Source: Metopolophium dirhodum
Taxonomy: Eukaryota; Arthropoda; Insecta; Hemiptera; Aphididae
Reading direction: 5' to 3'
NCBI RefSeq assembly: GCF_019925205.1
Contig: NC_083560.1
Location: 59,132,270-59,196,269 of the forward strand
Length of the DNA stretch: 64,000 nucleotides
Shown: positions 49,490 to 62,060 of the stretch, in pieces
How positions within the stretch are numbered: the first letter of the stretch is position 1
Layout: every line of letters begins with the position of its first letter
The notes under the pieces: model-generated
What the model was told of the DNA's origin: nothing
Seen by the model: the letters and a program-made list of their open reading frames with translations, nothing else
Database searches by the model: none
Made by a program: the position numbers and the translations under genes

Positions 49490-50380
49490 GAAATATTTAT
49501 TTATGGATCCTAAATAGTCCACAACTAACTAGAATAATTTATTGTAAAACAATTATAATCTAAATAATAGCAGTTAGACATGTTTAGATATACAGCTACG
49601 AGTGTAGTATGAGACTAATTTGTTGTGTGAATTATGCATAATGGAAGGTCGAGAGTTATATAGGTACCTATAGGTAGTACAAAACGTTTGCATAATTGCA
49701 ATTGAAGTATATACTATAGCAGAGTTCAGTATTTTATTGAGTTCTTTGACGATTTCCTGATGTTTTGACGTAAAATTCAAATTAATTACGGTGTATGAAA
49801 TATACCATGTATACGATTTTATTTCGTTTATAATACGATGAAAAGCCTTTGTAGTCTAAAATATAAAAACAATGCAAAGCCACGCTTTTCAGAAAATACT
49901 TAAGTTTTGTATTTAATACCTTGACATTTTTATTTTCAGCAAACTAAAATTAATTTAGTACGTCGAAAACTTAAAATACTGAATACAAAATATTCATAGC
50001 AATATTATATAGCTATAGTTACCTAATAAACAGTTTGGATTTGGCGCGTATTTGAAATCAAAGGATTTTAAAACTAAAAGTAATATGTTCAACTGTATAA
50101 AACGAAATCAAATTTGCATGATGTCCAGCTTCAAGAGCATAATATATGATATTATATGCTCCGGCCACATAATGATTGTCTACGTCAAAATCGACATGTT
50201 ATGATAATTTAGTTGTTTAACATCAACCTACACGGGTATCGTTATTAAACACACGTGTGTAATTTCGATCCCGAGTTTTTCGTTGATAACTTTCACTAAA
50301 CTCAATGGATTTTTTTCTAACTTGAAGTATAAAATAAATTTAAAAAAACAAAATCCCGCCCTATGTTTGGTTATTGTTCT
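49490..50380. other. No recognisable gene
   Basis: A+T-rich. A 27-bp near-palindrome at 50135-50161 (GAGCATAATAT, TATTATATGCTC) is the only structure I see. Confidence 0.5.
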
Positions 50381-50494
50381 CATAGTCACCTCCAACTGTG
50401 TCAAGACTAAAAAGTAATATAATTAGATAATTACTATCGAAGAGACCGTATCGAGGCTCCGTTTGGTGACCCTTGGATAACTGTTAGCGGTGTA

Positions 50495-51420
50495 ATGCCA
50501 CCAAATAAAAATAAATACGTCACCCGTACAACTATAAAGAGTAGATCAAACGCTTTATTGCCTACTATCAAAACCGTCAAAACATCTAATTCTAGTAATT
50601 TAAACAATAACGGGTCTGGCTGGACCGTACAAACCAAGCACTTGACTTCTCCAGGTACGTCTCCTCAACCAAAGAGGAACAAGACAAACTACTCTTTCTT
50701 CACGCCAAACCGTTATGAAGTCTTAAGTGACGATAACAAAACCAATGAAACCAACGAAATGAACACCAAATCCGTTCCCCAACCACCATTACTACCATCA
50801 ATATTTATCACATCTACTATCGATTACATCGAATTTTGTAACGAAACAAAATCTATTTCTGGTGATGAAGAATTCTTATTTAAAACTGCATCTAAAAACA
50901 TCAAAATATCATTATACTCATTCTTCGTCCAACACTTTTCAACAAACAATCAAATTACTTAACAACAACTCTATCGGATATCACACATATCAAGCTAAAG
51001 AAGACAAGCCATATCGAGTTGTCATAAAACACCTTCACTATTCAACCTCTCCAGACTCAATCTTCCAAAAATTAACAGAACTCGCGGTTACTACATAAGA
51101 AATGTCACAAACACAAACAAGAGATAACCAATGATCCACTACCACTTTTTTTTTCATAGATTTCAATCCTGAAATTAATAGTCCCGACATATTTAAACTT
51201 GAAACACTATGCTACTCAAAGATTAAGATAGAACAACTCTATAATAAACGTGATCTCCCCAATGTCATCAATGTCAAAACTATGAACATACTCGATCATA
51301 TTGTAACCGTAAACTAAGGTGCATTCGTTGTGGACAAGATCACCTCTCTGACATGTGCGATAAAAGCAAAGACCTACCAGTTATTTGTGCCCTATTTGAA
51401 TAGTGTCACCAATAAAACTA
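50495..51420 (+). pseudogene. Jockey ORF1 (gag-like) remnant
   Basis: The first 155 codons are intact from ATG at 50495, with a low-complexity N-terminus rich in Asn, Ser and Thr (SNSSNLNNN), then NRYEVLSDDN, which leads into the conserved part of such gags. A frameshift near 50960 moves the text to another frame (YRVVIKHLHYSTSPDSIFQK). At 51263-51358, back in the first frame, two zinc knuckles follow each other: CHQCQNYEHTRSYC (CX2CX4HX4C) and CIRCGQDHLSDMC (CX2CX3HX4C). A stop follows at VICALFE. The function of the intact family is RNA binding in the retrotransposon particle; this copy cannot make it whole. Confidence 0.82.
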
Positions 51421-51559
51421 TAAAGGATGTACGGTTCATAAGCAACTTCAAAGATAAAGAACCACAAAAACCTCCAGGTGGCACATCTCACCCTGTCTCA
51501 GATCCAATCTATTCCATCCCCTCTACCTCCTCATGTTTTCCCGCATATTCAAGCTTCCA

Positions 51560-53230
51560 AGATTTCAATTATAACACAAAATAATATTCTTATAATTATA
51601 CCTTCTATATACCTTCCCCCCGGTCTGGGTATCATCGTTGGTCAGTTCTCCAACTATTTCTCAACTCTAGATCGCCGTTTTATTTCAGGAGGATATTTTA
51701 ATGCTAAAAACCCTAAATAGGGTAACCGTTCTTCCAACACTAGAGGTCACTCCACTGTATAACAATTAATAACTTATCAGCATTGGCCCCTCCCTAATCC
51801 TACTTATTGGCCCTCACGAAACAACAGACTACCCGACATTCTGGACTTTTTTTAAATTGCCTAGGAATATTTGTAGCACTATAAGCAATCTTTATAACCT
51901 ATCTTCTGATCAAACACCAAACTTACTTGAAATTGGGTTAACACTCAGTATACCAAAAAGAGAAACACTTACTCCTGGTCGAATTAACTTGACAATCTTT
52001 AAAAGAAACTTAAACCATGTCATCAAACTAAACATTAGTTTAAAAACAAAAGACGAAATAAATAAAGCATCGGAATCTCTGACCTCATCAATACAGAATG
52101 CCACTTTGTGTTACTCCAATTCAAAAACTAACCAAACCACGCATAATGAAATACCCCAACACATCTAAATCTTACTAACAGAGAAATGTGAGGCTAGAGC
52201 AAAATGGAAAAAATTAAATGTCCAAATGATAAGATTAAACTTAACCAATTAAGTAACAAACTTAAACATTTAATTCGTAAACATAAAAAATGACTCTTAT
52301 AACTCGTACGTTGAATTTCTCACTTCAACCAACTGCAACCAAATCCCTACTTCGGTTAAACCCTTCTTCTCCCCCTCTTTGCAAAGCACACCACTCTTGG
52401 GCTATAACTGACCTCGAAAAAGCTAACATACCAGCTGAGCATCTATTTAAATGCTTTACTCCACATGATATACATCCTAGTATTTCATAACTACAAATAG
52501 TGGATAGCTGTCTCAAATCATCTCTTCACATGTAACTTCTCGCTAAAAGCACTTATACTGGATAAATCAAATATATTATCAAAATACTCCCAATTTAAAA
52601 ATTACCAGGCCATGACCTAATCAGTTATATCATGGCAATGAACCTACACAATAAAATCATTATTTTCTTATCAGACATATTCAACACTCTATTATCAGGC
52701 TATCATACTTCCCAAGCCACTTGGAAACACTTGGTCGATCAAATTAAGTTAAATATCTTAGGTTTGCCTTAGACAAACGCCTAACCTGGAGGCCACACAT
52801 AAGACTTAAGTGTAAAACTTTTAACTCTAGACTTCACCTCCTAAAACTACTCTTGAAAAATCCACTGTCCAATAAACTAGTATACACAAGTCAATAATTC
52901 GACCAGTTTGGACATACAGTATTCAGTTATGGGGTTCTGCATAACCATTTAATAACAAAACACTTCAAGAATTGTAATCCACCTGTTTACGACTAGTAAC
53001 GTCTTTTCGTTGGTATTTCGCAAACAAAAATTTTCAAAAGACCTAAAAATTCTTACCCTTAATCAATTACAAAATGATATTGCTTTAAATTTCATACTAA
53101 ATTAAACTCTCACAGTAACCCATTAATCAAATAATTATCCTCCATCTCACTTCATGGTAATGTATATATAGAAGACTCAAAAGACAGCGACCTAGAGACC
53201 TACTCAAATATAAAAAATAAAACAATAGGT
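51560..53230 (+). pseudogene. Jockey ORF2 remnant (endonuclease and partial reverse transcriptase)
   Basis: The apurinic-type endonuclease end is visible in several frames: SIYLPPG, DRRFISGGYFNAKNPKWG, WPLPNPTYWPSRNNRLPDILDF. The family motif is GGDFNAKH, so the catalytic Asp is Tyr here (TAT at 51694-51696). Reverse-transcriptase finger text follows (HHSWAITDLEKAN at 52390, PGHDLISYIMAMNL at 52612). The text then jumps to the post-catalytic region (LDKRLTWRPHI at about 52770, LLKLLLKNPLSNKL). The FADD palm motif is absent. The C-terminus ends before the short 3' tail. Confidence 0.8.
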
Positions 53231-53379
53231 ATTACCTAAAAAGTACCTGGCCACTGCTGTGAGTGCCTGTTCATAAACGCTCCCTCCTGTAATAACCTTG
53301 TACCGAATTTACTCATTATACAAATTGTATTGTATACATTGTAAATAAAATGTTTAACAAATAAAAAAAAAACATGGAC

Positions 53380-55100
53380 CTGAAATATCGATCATAATAG
53401 TAGTCAATTGTGAGTTATAATCGCTTGTATAAATTCATTATTTCATTATTTCATCATTCGTCATCGACAATAATATTGTGATAATTTATCGATTTTGAGC
53501 AGTTGTGGAAAAAACAATCGAAGTAACTGAGAAATAATATTTTAACAACATATTATAATATCATATCAATTGGCAATTACTATATCCTCCGCGAGGATTT
53601 CTAGGCAGGAGTAGACGTGTGCACATTGGACATATCTCTGGGTTCCACTAAATAAAAATGTCAGATTTAAGGCTAAAAAAAAATTATATTACTCAACAAA
53701 TTGCGCTAATGTTATAATCAAAATAAAATGAACAAATATTATAAATGTGTACATAAAATTCAATGACAAATATCAACGTTGAATTACGGTAAAATAGTAA
53801 AAGATAGAAAAATAAGTGATAACAATGTTTTATAATATACGAGATTAATAATTATATATTTAAAGGAAAAACATGATTGATATTATATACCTCATAATTT
53901 AACGGATATTTACAAATGTAAATATAAAACAATATTTTTTATGGTATATTAATAATTAATAAGAGAACATGCTTCAATCTAGTTGAGAAAATAATACAAT
54001 TTTTGTGAAAAAGTAGGTACTCAAAATCATAAAAAATTATATAATACGAAACTATTTCAGATATAATAATAAAATGTAAAAAAGTTCGATAAAAAATATG
54101 AAAACTAGTTATATTTAAAAAATAAATAATTACATAATAATAGTATCAATATTTATTGGACCGAAATATGTTAAAAGCAACTAAATTTTAATGTGTTTGT
54201 AACGCGTGATTTAAAATGATAAATTTAAATTCTAATGTTTTTTTGTACATTTGTTATTATACATCTTATTTAAATTATCAAAAAATAAATGTGCAGGCCT
54301 ACATGAAATTTGGCGCAAACAGTCTCTATAAAAAAATTGAACAATTTTTTTTTTACCACATTCTTCTATGATTCATACCAGACCTTATCATAGTATTATT
54401 ATAGAACTAACGTAAAAGCTACGTATTAGACAAGTGCCTATAGTGTAAGATTTTTGATTGGATTTTTTTTTATGTCCAAAATGTGAATTTCTGGGGTAAA
54501 TTTACGAGGATATTAGAATAACTATTTTTTACTGATATATTTAATAATTTTATAGACTTAATATAACTTATAGGTAGTAATTCGTACTATAGTAAAAAAC
54601 ATCGGCGAAGATGTTTCAAGATCAAAATCACAATTCTCCGTGTACATAATGTACTGTGCATTTTATTGTAATTATTTATTTGGTTAATATAGGTACCTAG
54701 GACCTAGGTGTTCATGCTTAATTGTTGTGTTTAATGCGGTTTTAAATAGAGTTTATTTGTAGTTATGTAACAAAAAAAGGATATAAAATAGGTACCTACT
54801 TACAATGTATTTGCATATTCAAATAATACGATGGACAATATAATAACAATATGAACGAATGGTATTTTTATGTTTTTTTTTTTTAATTCTGTGGGAAAAT
54901 TATTTACAGCCCATATCGTCATGGTATAGGTTTATCCTAACTCGCTACTCATACAATATGAGTTGGTATTATTACCTATCTACCTACTCATGTGTATACT
55001 ATAGACTTTATGGAACTTTTTTTTGTTACAAGGGCTGAGAACAAATACGTACTCGTCCATATTATTGGACTTAAACCGGCGATATTATAGGTAGGCATAC
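53380..55100. other. No recognisable gene
   Basis: A+T-rich throughout, with only simple A/T runs. Confidence 0.55.
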
Positions 55101-55259
55101 CGTCTTTATATAAAATAAGTATACTCACCAGCTAAACAGTATACGTCTGAAGTACACCGTACAAGTTTATATACATTTATATTCGAGTACATGATGAGAT
55201 ATATTAAATTATAAATTATATACGATGTACGACGCGTAGTAGTAACTATAGTAGGTAAC

Positions 55260-55560
55260 CAGCACGCACCGGCGGCGGCGATGTCAATGACTCGGTCGAC
55301 AATGTCCGAGCTCGCAAAAAAAACGGAAAACCGGTTTTCCCGATGTACGCACTTACCACTTACGCTAAGTAGCCAATGTGCAGTGGCATTTGGACGAGGT
55401 TTTCCGGGGCGGCTGTCGGACGAGACGATAGCGATCGATGTGCGGATGACGGCGACCGACCGACCGACAGACTTTCGACGGGCTCGCGTATATGTGTACA
55501 CGAGTACCTACATGTCATTATCATCGCCAGCGGTAAAGTTTGGCTTTACGACTTCCTCGG
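55260..55560 (-). promoter_or_regulatory. CpG-rich block with two tandem consensus splice donors
   Basis: GC/CpG-rich, with CGACCGACCGACCGAC (about 55454-55470) and GGCGGCGGCG (55270-55280). On the minus strand CTTAGC is followed by GTAAGTGGTAAGT at 55351-55363, two full donor consensus words seven bases apart. A minus-strand ATG at 55499-55501 opens a frame through the first donor, 46 codons, Arg/Ser-rich, of no known family. A first exon plus promoter of a leftward gene would look like this. The plus-strand frame over the same interval has no splice support. Confidence 0.33.
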
Positions 55561-55699
55561 TGTATTGTTGTGTGTGTATATACATTACATGTGTATTGTG
55601 TACATATTATATTAGGTATAGTATATTATTATCGTGATTGATAATATTATAGTATCGCGTGACGTGCAGCTCTGCAGTCGAGACGATGGAGCGTTATTA

Positions 55700-57560
55700 T
55701 TATATAGGTAGGCAGACGTATTAAATTAGTCTGTACAATAATGCGGGACGAAGTGGGATAGGTAAGTCCTAACTAGTAACTACTAAACATGTATGGTTAA
55801 TAAATAATATGTATGAAAAAAAATAAATAGATTTTATAGATACTGCAGCAGTTATCGTTATAAAATCATTTTAATTATTAATTCAACGACACGTTATAGT
55901 ATATTATATGAATACACCTACAATAACGAAAAAATTGTGGAAACGATAGAACGACAAAGTAATGAAATTTGTTATATCTCCGTCAGATCCATCGTATCTC
56001 AACAAAGAGGCCATATTTACCAAAATAATTTTAGTAAGATTTCTTTTGTATATTATATCATCCATTACACATTCACACATACGTTCTCGTGGAAATTAAT
56101 ATTATTCAGCGTATCAAATAACATTATAATATTAAAATAAAATATATATTGGGCGTAATCTTGCCTTAATTATATGGGGCAAGAATTGTAAAATTTGATT
56201 TCAAAATCAAATAATTAGTCTTAAAATAATATTATATACATAGGTGTGACTTTTATTAAAAAACCTTAATCAACGGATCATTGAACATAATATTGTAATT
56301 ATGTTATTGGAGCGACGTTAATTAATATTGGTTTTACAACGACGTGTGTGTGTCGTGTGTGTTCTTCGTGTTAGTCGTCACGTTTCGGAGCAGAATATAT
56401 TTTGCTCTTATCTTCAACACCGTGGGTGGTTCCTGTATAAAAATTTGATACTTTGGGTCAACTGAATAACCGAGGTACAACATTCAACATCTGCTATGCA
56501 GCAGAATCGAGCTCTCCGTTATTTTTTTATCATAATGTTTGCATACTTAGTTTACGATATTTCTTGGACAGTTTAAAAGTGGACCCGATCACGGCCCTTT
56601 TGAAGGTCGCCAACACATGATATAGGTAACTTATACGTCATGAACAATGAACATAGAAAAATATGTTTAGGTGTCGCTGAAGTCAGTAAATTGCGTTCCC
56701 CAAAAATAAAGTCACAGTCATGTAGGCATACTACGCATGAATTAGAGCCCGGGTATTTAAATTGCGTCTCGGGATATTATGTTCTTCCAGTCGACAAATT
56801 AATATTTAAAGATACGTAATAATTTATGGTGTGGGTAATATAGTGTTTACTATTATAATATTACTAGCAACCACTGCGTGCATTTGATCGTAATTTACTA
56901 TAGTGTGTATTTTTTTAAATAAAAAAAAATTATACTATGCAAAAAGCAAAAGTATTAAAACGTTGAAAGTGGTTAATGGTTTCAAATTTCATAAATATTT
57001 TATTCAACGTTAGGCTTGCACAGTTCAAACGTGTCAGTATTTTTTTTAATTTAAATACGACAATAATATAAAATTTGTATAGATAGTCTTAGAGCTGGTA
57101 TCATGCAGAAATATCGCAACAACAAGAAACTGACAGAAACTTAACATACATTTAAATAGAAAAGTCGTTGATGGTAATAATATGTTTACTAAGAAATCTA
57201 AAAGTATCCATTCTGAATTACAAAATGCTGTATAAAACTTTAACTTCTCAAGACAAAAAATTAACTAACAGAAATGTACACAATGCTCGAGCTTCTATCT
57301 TATGCCAAGACATAATTATTACTAGCTGATTTTTTGAAATTACACTTTTGACAATTTGGAATTTAAAACAAAAACAAATTATTTTTTGTTATTATATACA
57401 AATTTTCAATAATGCATTTTGTAATAAAAACAACAAACCTAATAGTTTTAACCATATCAATATTAATACAATTTATGTCCTAACTCTGAAAAATGTAAAA
57501 GAAAATATTTCTAGACGTAATATTTACGTATGAATAAAAATTATTTACGCTAAAATGTAC
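55700..57560. other. No recognisable gene
   Basis: A+T-rich with a GT-rich patch at about 56340-56380. Small plus-strand frames at 55937 and 57348 lack protein character. Confidence 0.5.
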
Positions 57561-57562
57561 GC

Positions 57563-58367
57563 ACAGGGTGATTAACAAAGAATATTAATCCCCTTTTTCG
57601 TCAAAAATTCAGTTAGGTATTCAAAATCTGATTTTTAGATTTTTTAAATATACATGTAAAGACTAAAGACCATATATTTTCGAATTCTTGAGATTTTTTG
57701 TGCATTGTGCTACTTAAGGAGTGTCTTGTAGAGATACAAACTTCTCTTTTTCAAACGAGTACATTCGCTCCCTCCCCCTTTTCTACTACAAGCTATTTGG
57801 CAGATAATATTCCGAAAATGTTGTTGTACCAAAATCAAACTTTGAACAAGTAGTTTTTAATTTATTCAATTTTGTGCTCTAAGGATAACAGGTCCTTGAT
57901 AATGGGTCCGGAAGATATGAGGGCTAGATATAGTGATTTGAAAATGTTAATTTACTTATTTTTTATTTAAATTAATATTAATCTACCTATCAACTTAAAG
58001 TTTCTAAAAAAGCTTCAATTATAAAATAACAAGGTCCAATAATACACCTACTTTATATTTTTGTAAAACCATATTCAATGACTATTTTTATCTAACACAA
58101 GCTCTTGCTTATATAGGAGGTGAGCAAAGTGAGCAAACTTCGAAATAATTATCCATTAATTACTAAATAATGTACAGTAAAAAAAGAGTCGGAGGGGGGT
58201 TTTAATTTTAAAAAAAACATAAGTTTGTTTCGCACACTCCTCTCAAGTAGTATAAAAATCTCAAAAATTTGAAAATATTGTTTTTAATTATTCCAAAATT
58301 CCGAATTTGAATAAATAAACTATTAAAGGAAAAAATAGGTGTAAGCATGCTTGGTGGGTTATTCTGT
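57563..58367. mobile_element. Long-TIR MITE, ACAGRGTGATT family, copy 4
   Basis: The left end ACAGGGTGATTAACAAAG and the reversed right end ACAGAATAACCCACCAAGCA are followed by matching arms over about 170 bp (AAAATCTGATTTTTAGATTT against AAATTCGGAATTTTGG; CTTGAGATTTTTTG against TTTTTGAGATTTTTA). The centre carries GATAACAGGTCCTTGATAAT, as in copy 1 (GGATAATGATCC). 805 bp, the fullest family member here. Confidence 0.7.
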
Positions 58368-58369
58368 AT

Positions 58370-61300
58370 ATTATACAAAATATACACAAGCTGCAATTTT
58401 TATAGTTATCTAAAAATATAACCAGTCCGCAATTTGCACAAACATTTAAAATGGAATGCAACTATTTAGCGACCAAGAAAAAGCAGCACATTCGATTTGG
58501 GTCCTAGACACTAGTAAGACTTACAGGTATTGCTGTATTAAGTATAGGTATAATAGTTGGATCTGAAATGTTTACGGTAGCAACAGCACCATGTGTGCTC
58601 ATGGTATCGCATTTGTTGGACGCACGACAGATGACCATGACTGCAGTTCGAGGAAACACAATAATATATTGACACGATTTTTTGATTTGTGCAGATATAT
58701 TAATATAGATTAATAAATAAATAATATATATTATTAAAAATATAAAAGTTTAATAATTCGAATGTTCCGATTTCATTACGTTTCAATTATTATTACTACT
58801 CGTATATTGTTATAATTATTATGGGTACAATATATGTAACACAATATTTGACCCATGTCAAAATTATGTATATGCATCAAAAATCCTGGACCCATTACTA
58901 GTGTATATTATCAAAATAAATCCGGTATTAAACTAGTGTAATATGTACTATAGGCCCATAATATAGGCACTTAAAATAATTTGGTACCCAACTATAGCAC
59001 AGAAATTTAATTTTTCGACTTAACCTGGTATATGCAGTCGAATAAAATTGAATATGTTTAATTTGGTGAATTTGATGATCGTCACTAGACAGGTTGAGAA
59101 TCACTGTGGTCCGCAAACAATCATAATATTATATCGGTTTTAAAACAAATACTAAAAAAATTAGCATTGCAGTATGGATTATTTATTTTGTTATTCGAAA
59201 ATGAACAATCGGCAGCATTGGGAAAAAGTTCTCGCATTTCAGCCCTCTGTGACCTATATATTTTTCTTGCATCCCCTCACAAAAAAAGCTCCACCCATAG
59301 TTGTGCCTATTTATGGGCCCTTATACTACTGGTCTTTGGAGGTGCGGAGCGACGAAATACGATTAAAATCTTTTACCCCGACCTCAGCCACCATGGATAT
59401 TTACCACTCGATACGAATTTATGGCTGCAATTGTTAATTTAAGTGGTCTTGAATACCGGACGTCGATGAATATAATACTAAAATTGTATAGGTATTATTT
59501 TGATGAGTTTTAACGACACTGGACAACTTTTTAAAATGTAAATTATCATCGACTATTATAGACGTTTATATGTAATTTGCTATGCCACGAGTTGCAAAAA
59601 AAAAATTGATTAGTATAGTGATTCACTCAAATGTAATGGACCAATCATGGGCTACTATAAATTATGTTTAAGGAACCATTCAATATATAGTTCACTACTG
59701 ATTTATTAAATGTTTAATGATTGCTTATGCAACTCGGCATCAGCTATATACCTATATTACATTTTGACAATGTTTGTTTTTAAAAATTCGATAATCATTA
59801 TTGTATTATATAACAAACGCATATACTTTGGTTCCATCAGAGTGTGTGACGTGCATAATAATGTGGTATATACTTTTCTGCAGGCGACTAATGTTAAAAT
59901 CGTTTAAAATTTTATGATATATCTATAACTAGCTCTATGATAATAATTAATAATATAAATGTTGCACCGCCCGGTAACTATAATATACGCCTAAAATCGA
60001 TATATTTGTATGGAAGTGGGTATTGGTATAGTATTCTATGTTCATCGGACATCGATCACCTAATTTGCAGAGCAATAAACCATATTTATATGCAAACGAT
60101 TCTGGACTTCAAGAATTCAAATAAATTTACTGGAACTACACGTAAGTAGCTATATAGTATAATTTAATTATACACTACAGGTATCTATTACGTGAATGGA
60201 CGTAATTCGTAAGTACCTATCATAATCTCTTTTATTTTCACAAAACTATACCACAGCCACGTACCAATAAATTGTTATCATATACCACTGGCTTTAAGTT
60301 TGTCACCAGCTAAAATAATATTTAAATTATAGAGATTACCCTTATAATTGGCTCGATAAAACGGTAATATTGGGTGAGAGAAATCAATACCTAATAGATA
60401 CCTTTTTAATATATACCTAGTTATGGGTAATATTGTATTGAGCAGCCTATTATGTTAAACTAATTTAACTTTTATTTTATCGGTCGATTTCTGCGATTTT
60501 GCGGGAAAAAAACATTTGGTATAATACTTCTTGTATGGTTGCAAACAAATCTTTTGCTTACTTATTAAAATCAAAATAAAATTCGTTAGATACAATATAG
60601 TATAGTAGGTTTGACCATATCAAAATGTTAAATTTAAATGAAAAATATTATCATAATATAAGTACATATTATTATGCGAAAGTTGTTATACTATTATAAT
60701 GATTTTATCAATATTTTATTCAATTATTATTTTTATTATACGAAATATGTTAATTTAATTTTTATTTTTACAGTATTTATATGGTTTTATTTTATGTGTT
60801 CATGGGTTGTAAAGTTTAGAGCAATAATAATTATTAATTTCATTGAAAATTCTATTGCGAGTGCGATATAATTTGTCTTTATATTTTTATACGTATTTGT
60901 GCGATGATATATAATATGATGTGTAATGTGCATAATTTATTATTATACATTTATGTGAAAAAAAGTTGTTTTACATTTTATTATTGTATTACCGACATAC
61001 TACAGGCTTGTTTTATAAATTGTACCGTAGTATCATAGTATTGAATAATAAATAATTTGAACTAAGTACTAATATTTTCATCAATACAATCATAGTATAC
61101 TTACCTAGTTTTATAACGGTATTTTTTATTTTTCTTCAAAATGTACCTCTTTTGATTACAATTAAACAAGTTTAGGTAATATAAAAAATGATTACCACCA
61201 CAATGTTGGGTGCAAAATTCTAATATGAATTGATAAGTGAGTGTGAAATAATTATTGCACTATTTTGGCGATTGTTAATATTCGAGGATTTCAAATTAGT

Positions 61301-61660
61301 AAAAAATAGTACAACACATCACTTTGTGTAAAATTGTTTGGTAATATTTACACTAAGATACGAATTTAATAATAACCTATTTATCGGACTAGGTATTTAT
61401 TAATAATTTAAGCAACTGCGATGCTAGACATTCTCTACCAAAATTCAAAATTTGATCAATCCAAATATCTATATCTAATATTTAAATCAATATTAAAAGT
61501 TGGAGTCACCTGACACATATAATATATTTTAAATCCGATTAACCAATGTATATTATAAAATAATTCGTAACGATTTTTATTGGAGCACAAAAGTTAAAAC
61601 AAATACAATTGTCAAAGAAAAACTCACCAAAAGTTATTATTTTATTCTATTGTTATTACA
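58370..61660. other. No supportable gene
   Basis: 58565-58670 and 59170-59445 are less A+T-rich. The first is open on both strands (plus MFTVATAPCVLMVSHLLDAR; minus RTAVMVICRASNKCDTMSTH). The second is open in two plus frames. Neither has a family resemblance, and repeats are the likelier explanation. The rest is A+T-rich. Confidence 0.5.
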
Positions 61661-61675
61661 GAATGAAGATTTTTC

Positions 61676-62060
61676 GATAGTCTTAGAACTTTTTACCGTG
61701 CAGAGGAACGTTTAAACAACACTGGAATGTTTGATTTTTGTACGCTGATAATGGTCGTCCACGAGCAGTTCAAACGGTTTGGAAAATAACGTTTTAAATA
61801 TTATTAAAGGAAATCCGCAAGGCATACCAATGATGATATATTTTTCAAACTTAGAAACGGCGTATTGCGGAGTAGGTAAACATCAAAATATTTGTACATT
61901 ACTTCAATGAATGAATCGCCGCTTATAATCCTCTCACGAACAACGTAGTGTTAAAGTAAATAATATAATCTGAAATGGTGTGCTAAAATTATGTCGAATA
62001 TCAACTTATATTGGAATTTGCAACAGGATTTGTGATGTTGGTGGACATTTTTAATTATCA
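61676..62060 (+). pseudogene. HTH/DUF4817-type transposase remnant
   Basis: Three successive frames give consecutive pieces of a protein style I know from aphid and other insect mariner/Tc3-like transposase genes: SLRTFYRAEERLNNTGMF, then NGRPRAVQTVW, then NVLNIIKGNPQGIP. These match the order of the N-terminal DNA-binding half (a first helix-turn-helix, a GRPR AT-hook-like hinge, a second helix-turn-helix ending in ENP). Frameshifts fall at about 61745 and 61795. A last piece near 62010-62040 (RICDVGGH) resembles the extreme C-terminus (RVTxGGHIE), so the DDE catalytic part between them is deleted. It makes no functional product. Confidence 0.55.

Larger units (their letters stand above)
50385..53372 (+). 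mobile_element. Jockey-type non-LTR retrotransposon, degenerate
   Basis: A 5' region, a gag-like ORF1, an ORF2 with endonuclease and reverse-transcriptase remnants, and a terminal A10 run (53363-53372) occur in the order expected of Jockey-clade LINEs. Many stops and frameshifts break both ORFs. The core of the reverse transcriptase is missing: only about 330 bases separate the HHSWAITDLEKAN and LDKRLTWRPHI landmarks, where an intact element should have about a kilobase. No flanking duplication could be identified. The unusually long non-A+T codon runs for this window come from this element, not from a host gene. Confidence 0.85.

Noticed and set aside
55281..55637. 118-codon plus-strand frame in the CpG-rich block
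   Set aside because: Open because of high GC; the splice-donor evidence is on the other strand and no family is recognised.
58568..58672. Frames on both strands in a GC-richer patch
   Set aside because: Too short, no splice sites, and equal plausibility on both strands.
59167..59442. Two overlapping plus-strand frames of about 90 codons
   Set aside because: No recognisable family, two frames equally open, likely an unidentified repeat.
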